From Lasiosphaeris hirsuta (Eukaryota; Ascomycota; Sordariomycetes; Sordariales; Lasiosphaeriaceae): DNA of 64,000 nucleotides. How positions within the stretch are numbered: the first letter of the stretch is position 1; each line of letters opens with the position of its first letter. The notes beneath the pieces are model-generated. The model searched no databases and was not told the origin of the DNA. It saw nothing but the letters and a program-made list of their open reading frames with translations. The DNA lies in contig JAUKUA010000001.1 of assembly GCA_030549175.1 (NCBI GenBank), positions 8,804,001-8,868,000 of the forward strand, read 5' to 3'. This document shows, piece by piece, positions 1-11,263 of this stretch. Both the position numbers and the translations under genes were made by a program.

Positions 1-324
1 TTTTTTGTGGCTCATGGGCGGTTGACTGAGTGCGAGCCGTTGGAAGAGTGTTGGTGAGGGTAACCCTTCTTATTGGAGTCACTAGAAGTTGGCTCAGTTG
101 GCTGACTTGAGTTACTCGACATTTTGGTGCTGCCGTGTCGACCTGGGCTGTGGGATGCGGATGACATGGGAGGGTCAGACAATCAGCGAGTCGGCGCTAT
201 TAATACTACGACATTCAGAGAACGCTTCACACTTCACATCCCGTCCGGGCGTTGGCTGACATGCATTCAGATTTGCATCATCCGTATACTGGCCACCTCG
301 GCCGTTAAGCGGTGCCCTGTGTAG
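1..324. other. no gene recognised
   Basis: The stretch before the first relic has only short frames without recognisable protein similarity. I see no RNA gene or repeat in it. Confidence 0.5.
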
Positions 325-1395
325 GTGGTACCTTGGTTCAAGTGCATCATGATTCGAGACTTGGAGGCGTTTTCAAGGAACAGGGAGATAGCCGATTTGC
401 TTGCAGCTCACAAGGCTAACTGGGCCGAAGCAACGGCCAAAACTTCAATCCTCGACTTTGCAACATTCGGATCATCGGGTTCCGGATCGACCTCGGAGTG
501 GCTGGACGAGATTCTCCATCACCGCGGCGACGACGTCAGCAGCGAGGAATGGGTCGAAGCTACCCATCGTTTCACCATGCGCGGAGATTCCAGCTCGGCC
601 AGCCTCCTCCTCGAGTTCTATCGGGACAATATGCTCACGGCTGAGAAGCTCCGTCTAGAGGCACTGATTTACGTCATCCGCAATCACTTTGACGACTTGG
701 TCAACCTTTTGCTCGATATCGGCTGCGACGTCGGGGCCCTGAACAGAGCCGCCGATAAACTTCTAGAAGGGAACAGAAGGGAACGTATCGACACCTGGGG
801 CAACAACACGGGTCACAGCTGGCGCATGTCGGGCGACATCCTACCCGAGTGGAGTGGCAGATACACGTGGCACCAGAGCTGGGGCATCACAAACATAATC
901 AACCAGGCTGTCTTCTTCTGGAACGCTACCAACTTCTGGGGCCACAACGACTAGGACATGCTCGAGGTTGGCAACGGCGCGCTGACTATCGAGGAGAACC
1001 GCAGCCACTTCGCCATCTGGGCTGTCTTCAAATCGCCCCTCATCGTCGGCGCCAAGCTTCACTCCATGCCGAAGACGGTACTCGAGATTCTCTCTAACAG
1101 GGAACTCATCGCCTTCAACCAGGACCCCGTCTACGGCGCCGGGGCCATGCCATACAAGTGGGGGTACAACAAGGACGGTACGTACGACATGCTACATCCG
1201 GCCGAGTACTGGGCCGGCACATCGATTGCGGGCATCCACATCTTTATGCTCAATACTCAGGATAGTAGGGTTAGGATGACGGCCAAGTTTAGCGAGATTC
1301 CGGCGCTCAAGTTGTCCAACTCGAGCTCCCAGTTTATCGTCCACAATATGTGGAGCGGCAAGGACATTGGGAGTACTACCGCTACTAGCCCTTAG
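325..1395 (+). pseudogene. Chimeric relic: ankyrin-like segment joined to a GH27 alpha-galactosidase C-terminal part
   Basis: From about 769 the frame reads like the second half of a GH27 alpha-galactosidase. It has the acid/base region GHSWRMSGDI, then the GHND motif, DMLEVGNG, SHFAIW, KSPLIVGA, AFNQDPVYG and PYKWG, and a C-terminal tail with MLNT. The N-terminal catalytic half, including the nucleophile region, is absent. An in-frame TAG at 952-954 lies inside the conserved GHND-x-DML motif, where the family normally has a Pro or similar residue. Upstream, 325-760 encodes a helical segment with an ankyrin-like stretch (LVNLLLDIGCDVGALN) in the same frame, so two unrelated pieces are fused. 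A functional enzyme is very unlikely. The GH27 assignment is strong; the ankyrin assignment of the first part is weaker. Confidence 0.8.
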
Positions 1396-1584
1396 GTTAC
1401 GAGGTATGGAGGGAGGCTACCGACCCAGCGAAGTAATACCGTAGCCCTTACCTCCTTAGTGGTCACATACTTAATATACTCCTTAAATATAAGTCTAAGG
1501 TTAAACCATATACCTAGCTACTTAAGAAGTAGGTTGTAGGGGGCTTAGACAGCCCCTGACTTAAGGGCTGGCTACTTTCACGTA

Positions 1585-2250
1585 GCCGGGGCCGGATTAA
1601 GGTCCTCGGCGGAGTCTTCGGAGTCGGAGTTACCCTTGGTTCCTAGCTTCGGGGTTACCTTCGGCACTTTGAACAGGGTGTATTCGTACTTGCCCGGGTC
1701 GAGGGGGCCGTTGTTGGCCCTGCCCTAACTGTCGATGGAGGTTAGCTGCCGGGTCAGGTTAGTTCGGACCGTGGCCTCTGTCTTCCCCTTGGCTATAACG
1801 AGGACGTCGTCGGTATAAAGGCTCCGGCCTTCCCCTTGTACTAGGGGCTCTAGGTAGAGGCTGAAGAGGATCGGCGATAGAGGCAAGCCTTAGGGAAGGC
1901 CTACCTTTGTCGGCTATGTAACCCTATCTAGCCTCAGCGTGACTTTCCGGCCCGTTAAGAAGCTCCTGACAAACCTTACAAAGGTAGGCGGCAAGCCTTG
2001 GGTTACGAGCCTATTGGCTAGGCGCTCCCTCTACACGTTATTAAAGCCGCCGTCGATATCGCCGGTAAGCACCCCTACCGCCTCGCCGTTCCGGATGGCG
2101 TCCTGGAGGTCGTGAATTACCGCGGTTAGGAGGTCCGTGGCCGAGCGCTTGGGGACCCTGTCCGCCTGGTTCGGACGGAGGACCCGCTCCCGGAGGGCTG
2201 TTTCGCTAACTTTCTTGGGAATCGTTATGCAATTGAACGTGGTGGGGTTG
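1585..2250 (-). mobile_element. Decayed non-LTR (LINE, Tad-like) retrotransposon, reverse transcriptase fragment
   Basis: Read on the minus strand, one continuous frame carries reverse-transcriptase blocks in the order expected of fungal LINEs. These are an early block with RVPKRSATDLL, then VLTGDIDGGFNNV, then GLPLSPILFSLYLEPL, then the catalytic-site box YTDDVLVIA, then DPGKYEYTLF. Five in-frame stops interrupt it: TAG just after FNNV, TAG, TAA before GLPLSP, TAG, and a terminal TGA. The TAA before GLPLSP sits where the family has Gln (CAA to TAA), and a later TAG sits where Trp is expected. This is the footprint of C-to-T/G-to-A decay such as RIP. No endonuclease or gag-like part and no poly-A end was found, so it is a short fragment. 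The Tad-like label is an inference from the YxDD context. Confidence 0.8.
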
Positions 2251-2399
2251 AGGGGCTTGGAAGATTTGATGGCTGGACCGATCAATTGGCATGTGGGCTG
2301 GCCTTGCAAGTGGTGGGCAACTGGCTGGCATGGAGGGGTCAAAGGCTGGTGTGGCACTTGGTGGGCTGTCTGGCAGGGCTAGCAGGGCACTTAGCAAAG

Positions 2400-2837
2400 G
2401 CGGTCAACAGCCAGTCCTTGAAGAAAAACGGCAAATTCATCCTAACCACCGTGCACAGGCTGTCATGTTTTCAACGTATAATAGATAACTCGGAGGACTG
2501 AAGTGGGGGTGAAGGGGTTTGATTCGCTTCCTCCTTCGACAATCTGAGTTTTCAAAACTTTTTTAAAAAAGCCAACACTTGGCACAACAAGTACTGTTGT
2601 AGTATCGCCCCCGCCCACCGCTCCTTCGTCCCATGGGCCAAGACTCCCCCAACGACCACCACACCCGCGGCCAGCACCACGCTCGACACACCAACCAAGA
2701 CGGTGAGCCAACGGAGCCCACCGGCCAGCGTCTCGGCCACCGGCGTCCCAGCCAACGCCAACTCCACCACCACCACATCCTGTCAAGCAGTTGCCGCTCT
2801 CCTGGCCTCGCAAGCCGTGCGTGCACAGTCATCCAAG
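2400..2837. other. stop-rich sequence without recognisable gene
   Basis: Short overlapping frames occur on both strands but none has conserved motifs. The T- and A-rich tract near 2555-2575 is the only local feature. Confidence 0.4.
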
Positions 2838-3180
2838 GCTTGTGACGCTCTTGCGTGTGCAGCTATCCTGGCTGGCCTTGTAGCTCAAGTGCGTGCGCGC
2901 CATCTTCCCATTGTAACGCACTTAGCTGCGCAGTTATTCTGGGCTTGGCTTACCTCGTAAATAAGAGAGTTGCAACTTACAACCTGCCCAGGGTAGTTGC
3001 AAGACCAAAACAACTACGCAAGCAGGAGGGTTACGGGCCCAGTGTAGCTGCAGGGACTGGATAACCACGCACGTAAGAGCGTTGCAGGCCCGGGAAAACT
3101 GTGCACACAAGACAGTCACAACCCCAGGATAACTGCGCAGCATGCAAACAGGAGAGTTGCAAGCCCTGTGCTGCCTGCCT
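2838..3180. repeat. Degenerate minisatellite in two orientations (imperfect inverted repeat)
   Basis: Units of roughly 40-50 nt recur with high divergence. On the left, 2838-2945 reads with CTGCGCAGTTATTCTGGG and GTGTGCAGCTATCCTGG. On the right, 2970-3180 carries the reverse complement, for example CCCCAGGATAACTGCGCAGC and GGGAAAACTGTGCACACAAG. The orientation therefore flips near 2950-2970. Units share the core CTGCGCAGTTATCCTGGG or its complement, plus a GTTGCA/TGCAAC box. The whole could fold as a long imperfect hairpin. Origin unknown. Confidence 0.6.
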
Positions 3181-3244
3181 CCGTCCCGTCAACTAAACCC
3201 GGCATGTTTGCCATGGTAGTCATGAGTGTAGTCAGGCGGTGGCC

Positions 3245-3480
3245 ACCGACTACATCGGGCGAACACCGCTGGTTTGGGCAGTTGGGAATGGTATGAAGAG
3301 GTGGTCCTGTTTCTACTCGCCAAGCATCCCGCCAGCCTAGCCACTACGGACTGGAAAGGGCAGACGCCGCTGTCTTGGGCCGTGAGGAACAAACGATGGG
3401 CTGTGTATAAACTCATTCTCACCCTGATTTTGGTCGACCTAAACTTTGAGCTAAAGTTTCTCCCACGCTGTCAGTGCTGA
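3245..3480 (+). pseudogene. Ankyrin-repeat remnant with a frameshift
   Basis: Two ankyrin-like pieces lie in different frames. Around 3248-3285 the sequence reads GRTPLVWAVGNG, a typical repeat start. It then changes frame and continues as EVVLFLLAKHPASLATTDWK, GQTPLSWAVRNKRW and VYKLIL, ending at a stop at 3478-3480. The TPLxWAVxN cores define about two repeats. No start codon or upstream domain belongs to it. It resembles the C-terminal ankyrin tails of fungal regulatory proteins, and other ankyrin genes or relics lie near 35.5-36.4 kb and 52.6-53.3 kb. Confidence 0.6.
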
Positions 3481-5774
3481 AAGTTTTGTCTTAGCTACGT
3501 CAGATGATATCTCATTGTGGGGTTGGCTTGGCTTTTCGTTAGGGGACTACAAAACCTTGTTCGTTAAGGCACGAGACACGTTAGTATTTTAAAGCTATTA
3601 CCGTAACCGTTATTTTCCGTGGTTTCAAATCCCTAACATTACATAACGTATTATCTCTTTACCACACGTTCCCGGCCCCGTTATACCATAGAGACATTGG
3701 ACATCTCGCTACCCGTGAGTGAACAAAAGTACCACGTCAAGTTTACTATGGTCCTCCTATACTTACCTTACGATACTAACATATCTTACGATGGCGTCCC
3801 ATGGGGTGTCATCTTTATACTTGAAGGAATCGACACGGCCATGATGTAAAAGGGCCTCTTTTGGATAATATAAAATTTCGTGCTTCTTAACGGGTAACAA
3901 GTATCCTATAAATCTGTGGTCGAAGCGTAAGAGTGTGACTTTCCGTGGAAATAAGATATGGTTCGGGTTTGGTAGTTCTGGGAGTTCCCTAGCCGATCTA
4001 TCGCCGAGTCCCGTTGGTGCGGAGGCGTGATACTTTATACGTAATCGACGTAGACGCTGGATGGGTTTCGCTTAGGGAAATTAAAGAGGTAGCTGATTTG
4101 CTATGCGTCAGTTAAAGACTATACAGGTAACGAGGTTTTTGTCTTTAACCCCGAGGAGCCAGGGGAGAATAGGAATGATCTTTTCGGTAGTAACTCTAGG
4201 ACCTGTGATCTCTGGTGGCTTTGGCCGATGGAGTCGATCATCCCAGAGGAATAGGATGAGTGTTTGACTCGCCCTCGGACTGGCTCAGACCCTTACCCTC
4301 AGGTTAGCGGCGGGAAACAGGAGAGAGGATCAGAGCGTCATGTCAACAGTGGCCAGGTATTTTTGAGTGGGAGTATCTGGGTGGTAGCTTGAGAGATATT
4401 TGTCCTGCTGAGTGCAATGGGCATTGTAGTGCTCGGGTTTGGGTTGGTGGTTATGATCCCGGCCCTGCGTGTTGAGGTACTAGTTCAAGGTACCTCATTA
4501 GCACAGGGAAGATGTTTATTCCTTCCTATAAACTCGGCGGTGGCGACGTAGTCTAATGCTTATAAGATAATATCGACGTAAGCTAACTTGGGATCATAAC
4601 CAATGGGTGGAGCTGGTCTTGGGTCGGGATTGTTACAGCCATTTGCACCATCATTGGTGTTATGATGTCTGTACTATCTGGGCAGGCGGTGTGGAAAATT
4701 GTGGGGTGGATGATGCACATAGTGGATTGTAGCGATCTGCATAGTGGATAATGACAGGTTGTTCTAAAACTACCTAAAAAAAGAAGAAAAAAACAAAGAC
4801 AGGGAAACCTAACTTACGAGAACCCCTGTGCGGTGAACGTCTTCTGGCAGTCGGCACATTGAGAGAACCCCGATGGGGATATCGGAAGTGTCGTTGCTTA
4901 GGGAAATGAGGAGGTGCCTGTGGGGGTGACAATGGGAGTGCCAGTGGGGGCCCCCGGCGTGGTGTCAGGATATGGTGATAGACTAGTGTTCGAGTGTGGT
5001 GTTGCAGATACGGAGCCAAAGAATTCTAGTGCCGCAGGAGCTACATTGAAGTTCCAGGAGGTGCTCCCAAAACTGGGGCTCCAGGGAACAGAGTTCCGGC
5101 AGAGCCTGGTCCAGTGCAAGGAGGTCACCATCTGGTGGTAATATCCACTCCTAGTCGAGCAACCAGGCATCAAATTGGTCAGGAACAGCATCCGGTAGGT
5201 CAGGCAGCCATCTGGAGTCGTATGATAGGGCTTCGGGTTCCCAATAACTTAAATGATGACCATCGTACCCCTTAGAAATGGTAAGTACGCGGAGTAAAGG
5301 CTCTACGTAATCTCACCAATCTGGGGGCTGGTGGTGAAGGAACGGCTTACGCCTTGTGTAATTAACGCGTTGAGTCACGTCAAAGAGGTGGTCCGCCCTA
5401 ACGAGGGAAATTCGGGTGGTGGTAGGCAGCAGGAAGAGTGTCGCGGGGTCGTGGGGAGATCGGGTTCTTATATCCCAGTCATGGGCTCCCTCCTACTTGG
5501 CAGCTGGTAGGGGCCATTTTTCTCAGACGGTGCCAAAGGCAACCGTTAAGGGCTATAATCAGCTTTACTTTGGAAGCAGCCGTTTTTGTTAACAATCAGC
5601 CTAATCAATCATGATGGCAACTAAGCCAGCCTGACTGGACAGCATCATTGCTTCACAAAAAGCTCCCCTCGCCAGGGACTTGGAGCCTGGTCGCCCTTCT
5701 TGACTCCCGTCATTACCTTTGCTCCTGCCACCCTTCTATAGCCACAAACACCTTACACCGCCAAAATCTCCAAT
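3481..5774. other. gene-free, stop-rich stretch
   Basis: No frame longer than about 100 codons is seen and none has a recognisable motif. TA-rich words are frequent. The stretch looks like old repetitive DNA after C-to-T decay, but I could not recognise an element type. Confidence 0.45.
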
Positions 5775-6917
5775 ATGAACCCAGGAATACCGCACGAGAC
5801 CACTCAAGACAGAAATGTTTTTGCTGGACTTGAGGACGACGGAATCAAGAAGACGGATGAGATTTTCAATGACGGTGAAACGCCAAAAAAGGACTCCAAT
5901 CCCACAAAGTCTATAGCGGAGCATAAGAGGCTCAGACAACGTAGAAAGCGGCAGCGAAAAAGATTAGAGAAGGCCACATTAGTACAGGTTGATGATTGCT
6001 CGGTTCCGGGTCAGTGTGACAACGATCAAAGTGGTGTCCAGGAGGTCGACACTTCCCCTACTCCCGCCACTTCCCTCGAGACCAAGCGGCACAAGCCAGA
6101 CCAGGTCGAGAGAGCCACGTACTACTTTCTAAAACTCGTCGCCGCCGAGATTGACCACGCCAACGGGGAGAGGGCCGACAGCAAGCCGACACATTGAGAC
6201 GCCACAAGGTTTTGGACCGTGTCACGCTTCATTGACAAGGGCAGAGAAGAAACAGCCAGGAGATACAATACTCTTAAAGAAATGCGTAATGCATAAGCAC
6301 GTTACGAAAAGTTGAACCGGTTCTAGGAGAAGTATCGGCGTCTCTGGCCAGCTGCCTTTGACTGATCAGTCAAGGCACGGAAGGCCCTGGACTCCGACAC
6401 AACAGGGGAGAACGGCCCCGTGCTCGAGATGGCCAAAACAAAAGTACATGACTTACAGATCAGCGTCGATATTTTGTCGCAGTGGGTTCGGCAGACCGAA
6501 GTGTTTGTTGACGAGATTTCGAAGAGGCTGTCTGCAGCGTCCGCCGCCTCAATCGAGGTCGAAATATGGACTAGGCGGTGGATTGAGCAAGAGGAACTGC
6601 CGAGCCGCTTGGAGGCTTTGACCAACACTGTTATCAACATTAACATGAGGCTTTCACCTCTTCAGGGGTTGTCCTACGTGAACCATTAGCTTTTGCGGAT
6701 TACCGCGGAATATGCGGGGGAGACGTATCTCAAGGCCATTGTTATACAAGAGGACGAGACAGACCGGCGGTATCGGGAGCTTCTAGGCTCCCCGCGCACC
6801 ACGGCAGCTACCGTGGGACATCAGGATTTCCTCGCTTTGGACGCCAAGGTCTTAGCACGCAGGTACGAAAATGCTCTTCAAGCCTTGCAAGCTGAGAGAA
6901 AAAGGCCGTTCAAGTAG
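5775..6917 (+). pseudogene. Unknown basic/coiled-coil protein frame broken by five stops
   Basis: One phase can be read from the ATG at 5775 to a TAG at 6915-6917 with no frameshift, about 380 codons. It is interrupted by TGA at 6195-6197, TAA at 6291-6293, TAG at 6327-6329, TGA at 6360-6362 and TAG at 6687-6689. Each can arise from CGA, CAA or CAG by a single C-to-T change. The readable parts are a Lys/Arg-rich block (RLRQRRKRQRKRLEKA, about residues 55-70), a Thr/Pro/Asp-rich linker and a helical heptad-like region (about residues 215-300). I do not recognise the family. A transposon-encoded structural protein or a nuclear protein are both possible. The regular C-to-T stop pattern is the main evidence that this was once coding. 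Confidence 0.6.
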
Positions 6918-8511
6918 GTGGAACAGCCAGATAATCTACCACCTCAACATTGCCTTGAGAATTTTTATTGTGATGAAGGTGATGGATTGAGGTGACGATT
7001 GCTTTCTTGTAGGAGTTACGCTGTTCCTCGAGTTCTTAGTCTTTGTCTCATACTTGGAGGTGGGAGACATTGCCAGCAGGGGATGTCTTGGCGAGGTCCA
7101 ATGGCCCCAATTGGCGCTCAAACGGCGTTTAGCTGAATAGCTTCGGCTGCGTCGCCACGGTTGTGGTCGGGTCCTTATGTGGTGTATGGCGCATGCTGGA
7201 CCGGGTCTCAGCGAAGCCCAGTGGCGGTTTCATGTCGCTGTCGGTTAGATCTGGAATGGACAGCTGGTTCGGTTCTGAGCACTCAGTGTCAGTCAACCAG
7301 TGCTTGTGCTTTCGCTGTACTCAAAGGCTCGGCTCCGAGTCAGCCGCGGCGAGCCGAAGGCTAAGTTGGTTTTGAATGTCAACGTCCCGGTGCTTAGCGC
7401 GGGCCCGGTTTCTTTTCCGCTCTTCTTTCTCGGTCAATAAACGGGGAAGGACATCCGGTTTTCCGCTGATGGCCTAAGTAACAGCTAAGAATAAGTAAAT
7501 CTTTACTGCCTTCTTCTCTCTGGGACAGCACTGATAGTTAGGGAGAGCCCTAAGCCTGCTCTTAGGTTACCTTGCCATCTTATGTTTACTTTCAGGAGTT
7601 ATGAAGGGTCTGATACATACTATTCTCTTATTGGCAAATAGGACTACAGTGGTATAAGCTACGTTTGGTTATTCTGACACTTCTGGAGCTGAGCGATGGA
7701 GAGAAAAGAAGATTGAATTGAGTCTGCTCCAGCTAAGAGAGCAAGGTATGTAAGCGCCGAATATATACAAAAGAGAGGGTACTTACAGAAGAGCGTGAGC
7801 TCCTCTGCAACAACCAGCACTCACAGCCAAACACATTAGCCGCCTAATCCATACCCTAGCCCCCTAAATAGCACCGGAACAAACAATGGAACGAGAACCC
7901 TCCCACCTCCCTCAACGCTGCACAAGCCGCAGTCGCCGAAGCCGAGTGCAACTCATCACATTTCGGCGATACACGCCGAGACACACTGATATGTGATAAT
8001 TTGACTGGCCGCAAACAACGCAATCCCAAACTGCTACATGCCGACCAAAGTGCCCTCTGATTCAAGGTTGAACTCAACCAAAAGTGTGTGCCTTCCCCTT
8101 CGCAGCCCAAGCAAGTAGAAGAACCCCAGCTGGCGCAAGAACAGAAGTGGGAATCATCAGGGCGATACGAAACCCCGGCAATCCCCTCAGCCTCCGGAAT
8201 GCCGCATCGTCAGTTGAGAAAGAGAAATGTCCCATCCGTAACCATGCCGCAGACGCCCATGCAGACAAAGACAGCCCACGCAGGTTTTCCTGTTCGGCGG
8301 CCATCTCCACGTTGTGCGGGTCGGAGGCGTGAGCGCCAAGATCACCTGACCTTTCTCTATACTTCCAACGCCGTTGGCCCAAAGGTGCAAGCCTTCGGAG
8401 GTCGGATCTGGAGATCCGAAAGAGGGGTAGTTAGTTACTGTGGCTAACCTGCAGGTAGTTAGATGGGAGCAACGCTTCCATGACTACCTAAATATCACTC
8501 AGGAAACGGAA
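6918..8511. other. intergenic region upstream of the HET gene
   Basis: Only short unsupported frames are present. A TATA-like AATATATACA stands near 7760. No RNA gene or mobile-element signature is recognised. Confidence 0.4.
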
Positions 8512-10435
8512 ATGGCAGACTCGGATGACTGGACCGACGAGGGCTCGGTTGGCGATGATATCTATTGCGATTCAGCCGGGGATGGCGATCCAGATTTCTC
8601 AGACCACGACCGGATGCCTTCTAGGCCCGCTGCAATAGCAACCGTGGGGACTGTAAAAGCCGAGGAAGATGCAGCCGTTCGGCAAGCGGTATGTACCGCT
8701 CTCTGAATTAGTAACTCAACAAGGCAGTTCCATCTTATAAACGCTATCGTGACTAATATGTTTTAAAGCATACGTGACACGTCACACGGCGGGACAAAGA
8801 AACCTCAACCCAGCTAAGGAATGGATCCGGCAGTGCCTCGAAGATCATGCCGAATGTCACAAGCCCCGAGCAGACATACCATTCCCATCGAGACTAATAG
8901 ATGTCGGGCTAGAGCCTGGAAAGATGGAGCCGCGGCTTGTGCACACAGCAGACATCACTTCGACTGCACCACCAAGATATACCACTCTGAGTCACTGCTG
9001 GGGCAAGCTTGACATCCAGGCACATGCTGCAATGACCACTACGAGGGATACATTGAAATCAAGATTGGAAGAGATGCCGCTCGCCGGACTGCCGAGGTCA
9101 TTCCAGGACGCAATTAAGGTCACCAGGGACCTTGGAATCCCTTACGTCTGGATAGATTCTTTGTGCATCATCCAGACAGGCTGGGGAAGAGCGGATCCCG
9201 AGGCTGGGAAAGACTGGATTCGAGAATCGTCCAAAATGGGGGCTATCTACCGCAATTCCGAGTGCTGCCTAATTGCCACCGCATCGCCAGACTCCCACGG
9301 AGGGTTCTTTGTCGAGAAGGTGGAGCTTCCGCCTGTCGTTTTCGATGATGAGGACTATGATGCCCTTGGGATAGGCGACCCTCCGCAGTCTCCACACTCG
9401 GATCCGCCATGGGACTACGGGTTCGGGTCGGAAATGATGTTTGTTGCTACTCTGGATACCATGGCAAACTCGGGTCCGGTCTCCAAGCGAGGCTGGTGTC
9501 TCCAGGAGCGGTACTTATCACCGCGAGCCCTGCACTTCACCAAGCACGGCCTGGTTTGGGAATGTCACGCCGTCGTCAACTTCGATCAGCCGCTCAACTC
9601 CGGCTCGCCCCCGGACCTCCAGCAAGTCTGCAAGCAGCTGTTCCTGCGGGCTCGAACCGGCGGGGGGTTCGATGAGGCGCTGGAGCGCACGGGAGAGGCC
9701 AAGTTCTCGGGCCGCGCGCTCGACCGCTGGGACGCCATCATCGCCGACTTCTCATCCCGCGCGCTTACCCAGGCCTCAGACCGTCTCCCTGCTGTCGCGG
9801 GCCTTGCGCAGGAGGTAGCGCGCGCCACCGGGGCCACGTACCTTGCCGGCCTGTGGGACCGCAACCTGCTGCGCTGGCTGTGCTGGAACGTAGACGAAGA
9901 CTGGCTGGCCGGGTCGGATGGGAGCGCGGGCGCGAGTGCCAAAACCAGAGACTACTACGCGCCGTCGTGGTCCTGGGGGTGCCTGCATAGCACTCCCGTT
10001 TTGTTTCCCTCCACGCTAAAATCAATGAAGCCGGAAGACTTCGCTGCCAAAGTCGAGGCCGTCAATATCTCGCCCGGGATATTTGAGTACGGGCCGCCTC
10101 AAGCCGGTTCTATCGTGCTGACTGGGCCGTTCCGCCGTATCAGGGTGCATTGGGAGGATGATATGTTGTGGGTAGACGGGGCGCACGGGCGCGCCGAAGA
10201 GGTCAGTAGTCTTAGGCTGGACCGTCCTGACGAAATCCCGAGACATGGGAAGCACGAACTTTATGCCATATGTCTCTGGTCTTTTCAGAACTTTGTTGGT
10301 GGAGGATTGGCGCTGAAGAAGGTCGCTGACCACGCGACCTTCCGTCGCGTTGGCTATCTTCAGTTCAGTGGCGAGCTTGACACTGACTATGACTATCTGC
10401 CAAGGGGGAAAAAGAAAACTATCACGTTGATTTGA
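8512..10435 (+). CDS. HET-domain (heterokaryon incompatibility) protein
   Basis: About 615 aa from two exons: 8512-8692 and 8769-10435. The intron has donor GTACCG, a branch-like GACTAAT and acceptor TTTAAAG. A better-looking donor, GTATGT, 4 nt upstream would break the frame. Exon 1 is short and acidic. The HET domain starts after about residue 60 with KEWIRQCLEDHAEC. It shows the classic blocks YTTLSHCWG, then FQDAIKVTRDLGIPYVWIDS followed by LCIIQ, then DWIRESSKMGAIYRNS and ATASPDSHGGFF. After it come KRGWCLQERYLSPRALHF and the C-terminal YYAPSWSWG block usual in these proteins. HET domains trigger regulated cell death on non-self encounter in ascomycetes; the partner is unknown here. The frame is intact and the length is normal, so the gene is probably functional. 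Confidence 0.9.
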
Positions 10436-11263
10436 TATATATTCTTGCCTAGGGGCTATTACGTCAAACCCGGGACGTTTTCTGTAGTTGGCTTGATTGA
10501 CTGTACTGTGCCCGGCAAGTTCTTGCTTCTGTAGACGACTCTGGAAATCTCTGCCTGACCCCAGTCTCATCAACGGCCACCCATTCTGATAGCCTCACGT
10601 AATCCCCATTACCTTTGATCAGTCTACACAGGCCGGGCTCAGGTTCGGTAATTATTTGCTTATCAAACTAGAGTATGCTAGTTGTTGAGGGGTTAGGCTC
10701 AGGTTCGCCTTGTCTCTGTGAGAGTGCTGATCCCTTTGACGAGATGAATGACAACCTAGATGGTTCGGGTGACGGGAAGGAGCATTACGTTGCCAATATA
10801 GGTAGATACAATGGAGTTTTAGGAGCGGCTATAAGATTTTCTATGCGTGGTTGCTGACGTGGACGTTGATCGGTGAAGTGACGGTTGGGCAAAGTCCGGG
10901 AGACAAATGAGCCTATTTAGCCCCTCCCCCCCCGGGAGGAGCTACGGGGTTTCATAGTTCAATAGTTGGAAGTGGAGATGAGAATATGGCTCTCTTTTAC
11001 CGGCTGCTCATATCTAATGGTGGCAATCAGCCTGAGGTGAATGTGGAAATGTTCCCGCAATCTCCTGTCATTCCACCGAACCACTGCGCCAAGATACACA
11101 TGATGACACATTCTCCCCTCTAGCAAGAGAAAGGCCATGGCCATGTTCTTCTAGAGTTAAATACCTAGGTAGTTGTTCACTCTCAGCGGTTACACATCAA
11201 CTTAGCATCTTCCTTCTAGAGTTTTTCCGATACTCTTTGCAAAAAGCAGGGGAGATAGGAAAG
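10436..11263. other. intergenic region between HET and tannase genes
   Basis: No supported gene. A C-rich run (CCCCTCCCCCCCCGGG) lies at about 10921-10936. The last 100 nt are the likely promoter and leader of the downstream secreted enzyme. Confidence 0.4.

Noticed and set aside
7161..7375. Two overlapping short plus-strand frames
   Set aside because: About 70 codons each, no motif, no splice support.
10022..10573. 183-codon minus-strand frame over the HET 3' end
   Set aside because: No similarity and antisense to a normal HET C-terminus.
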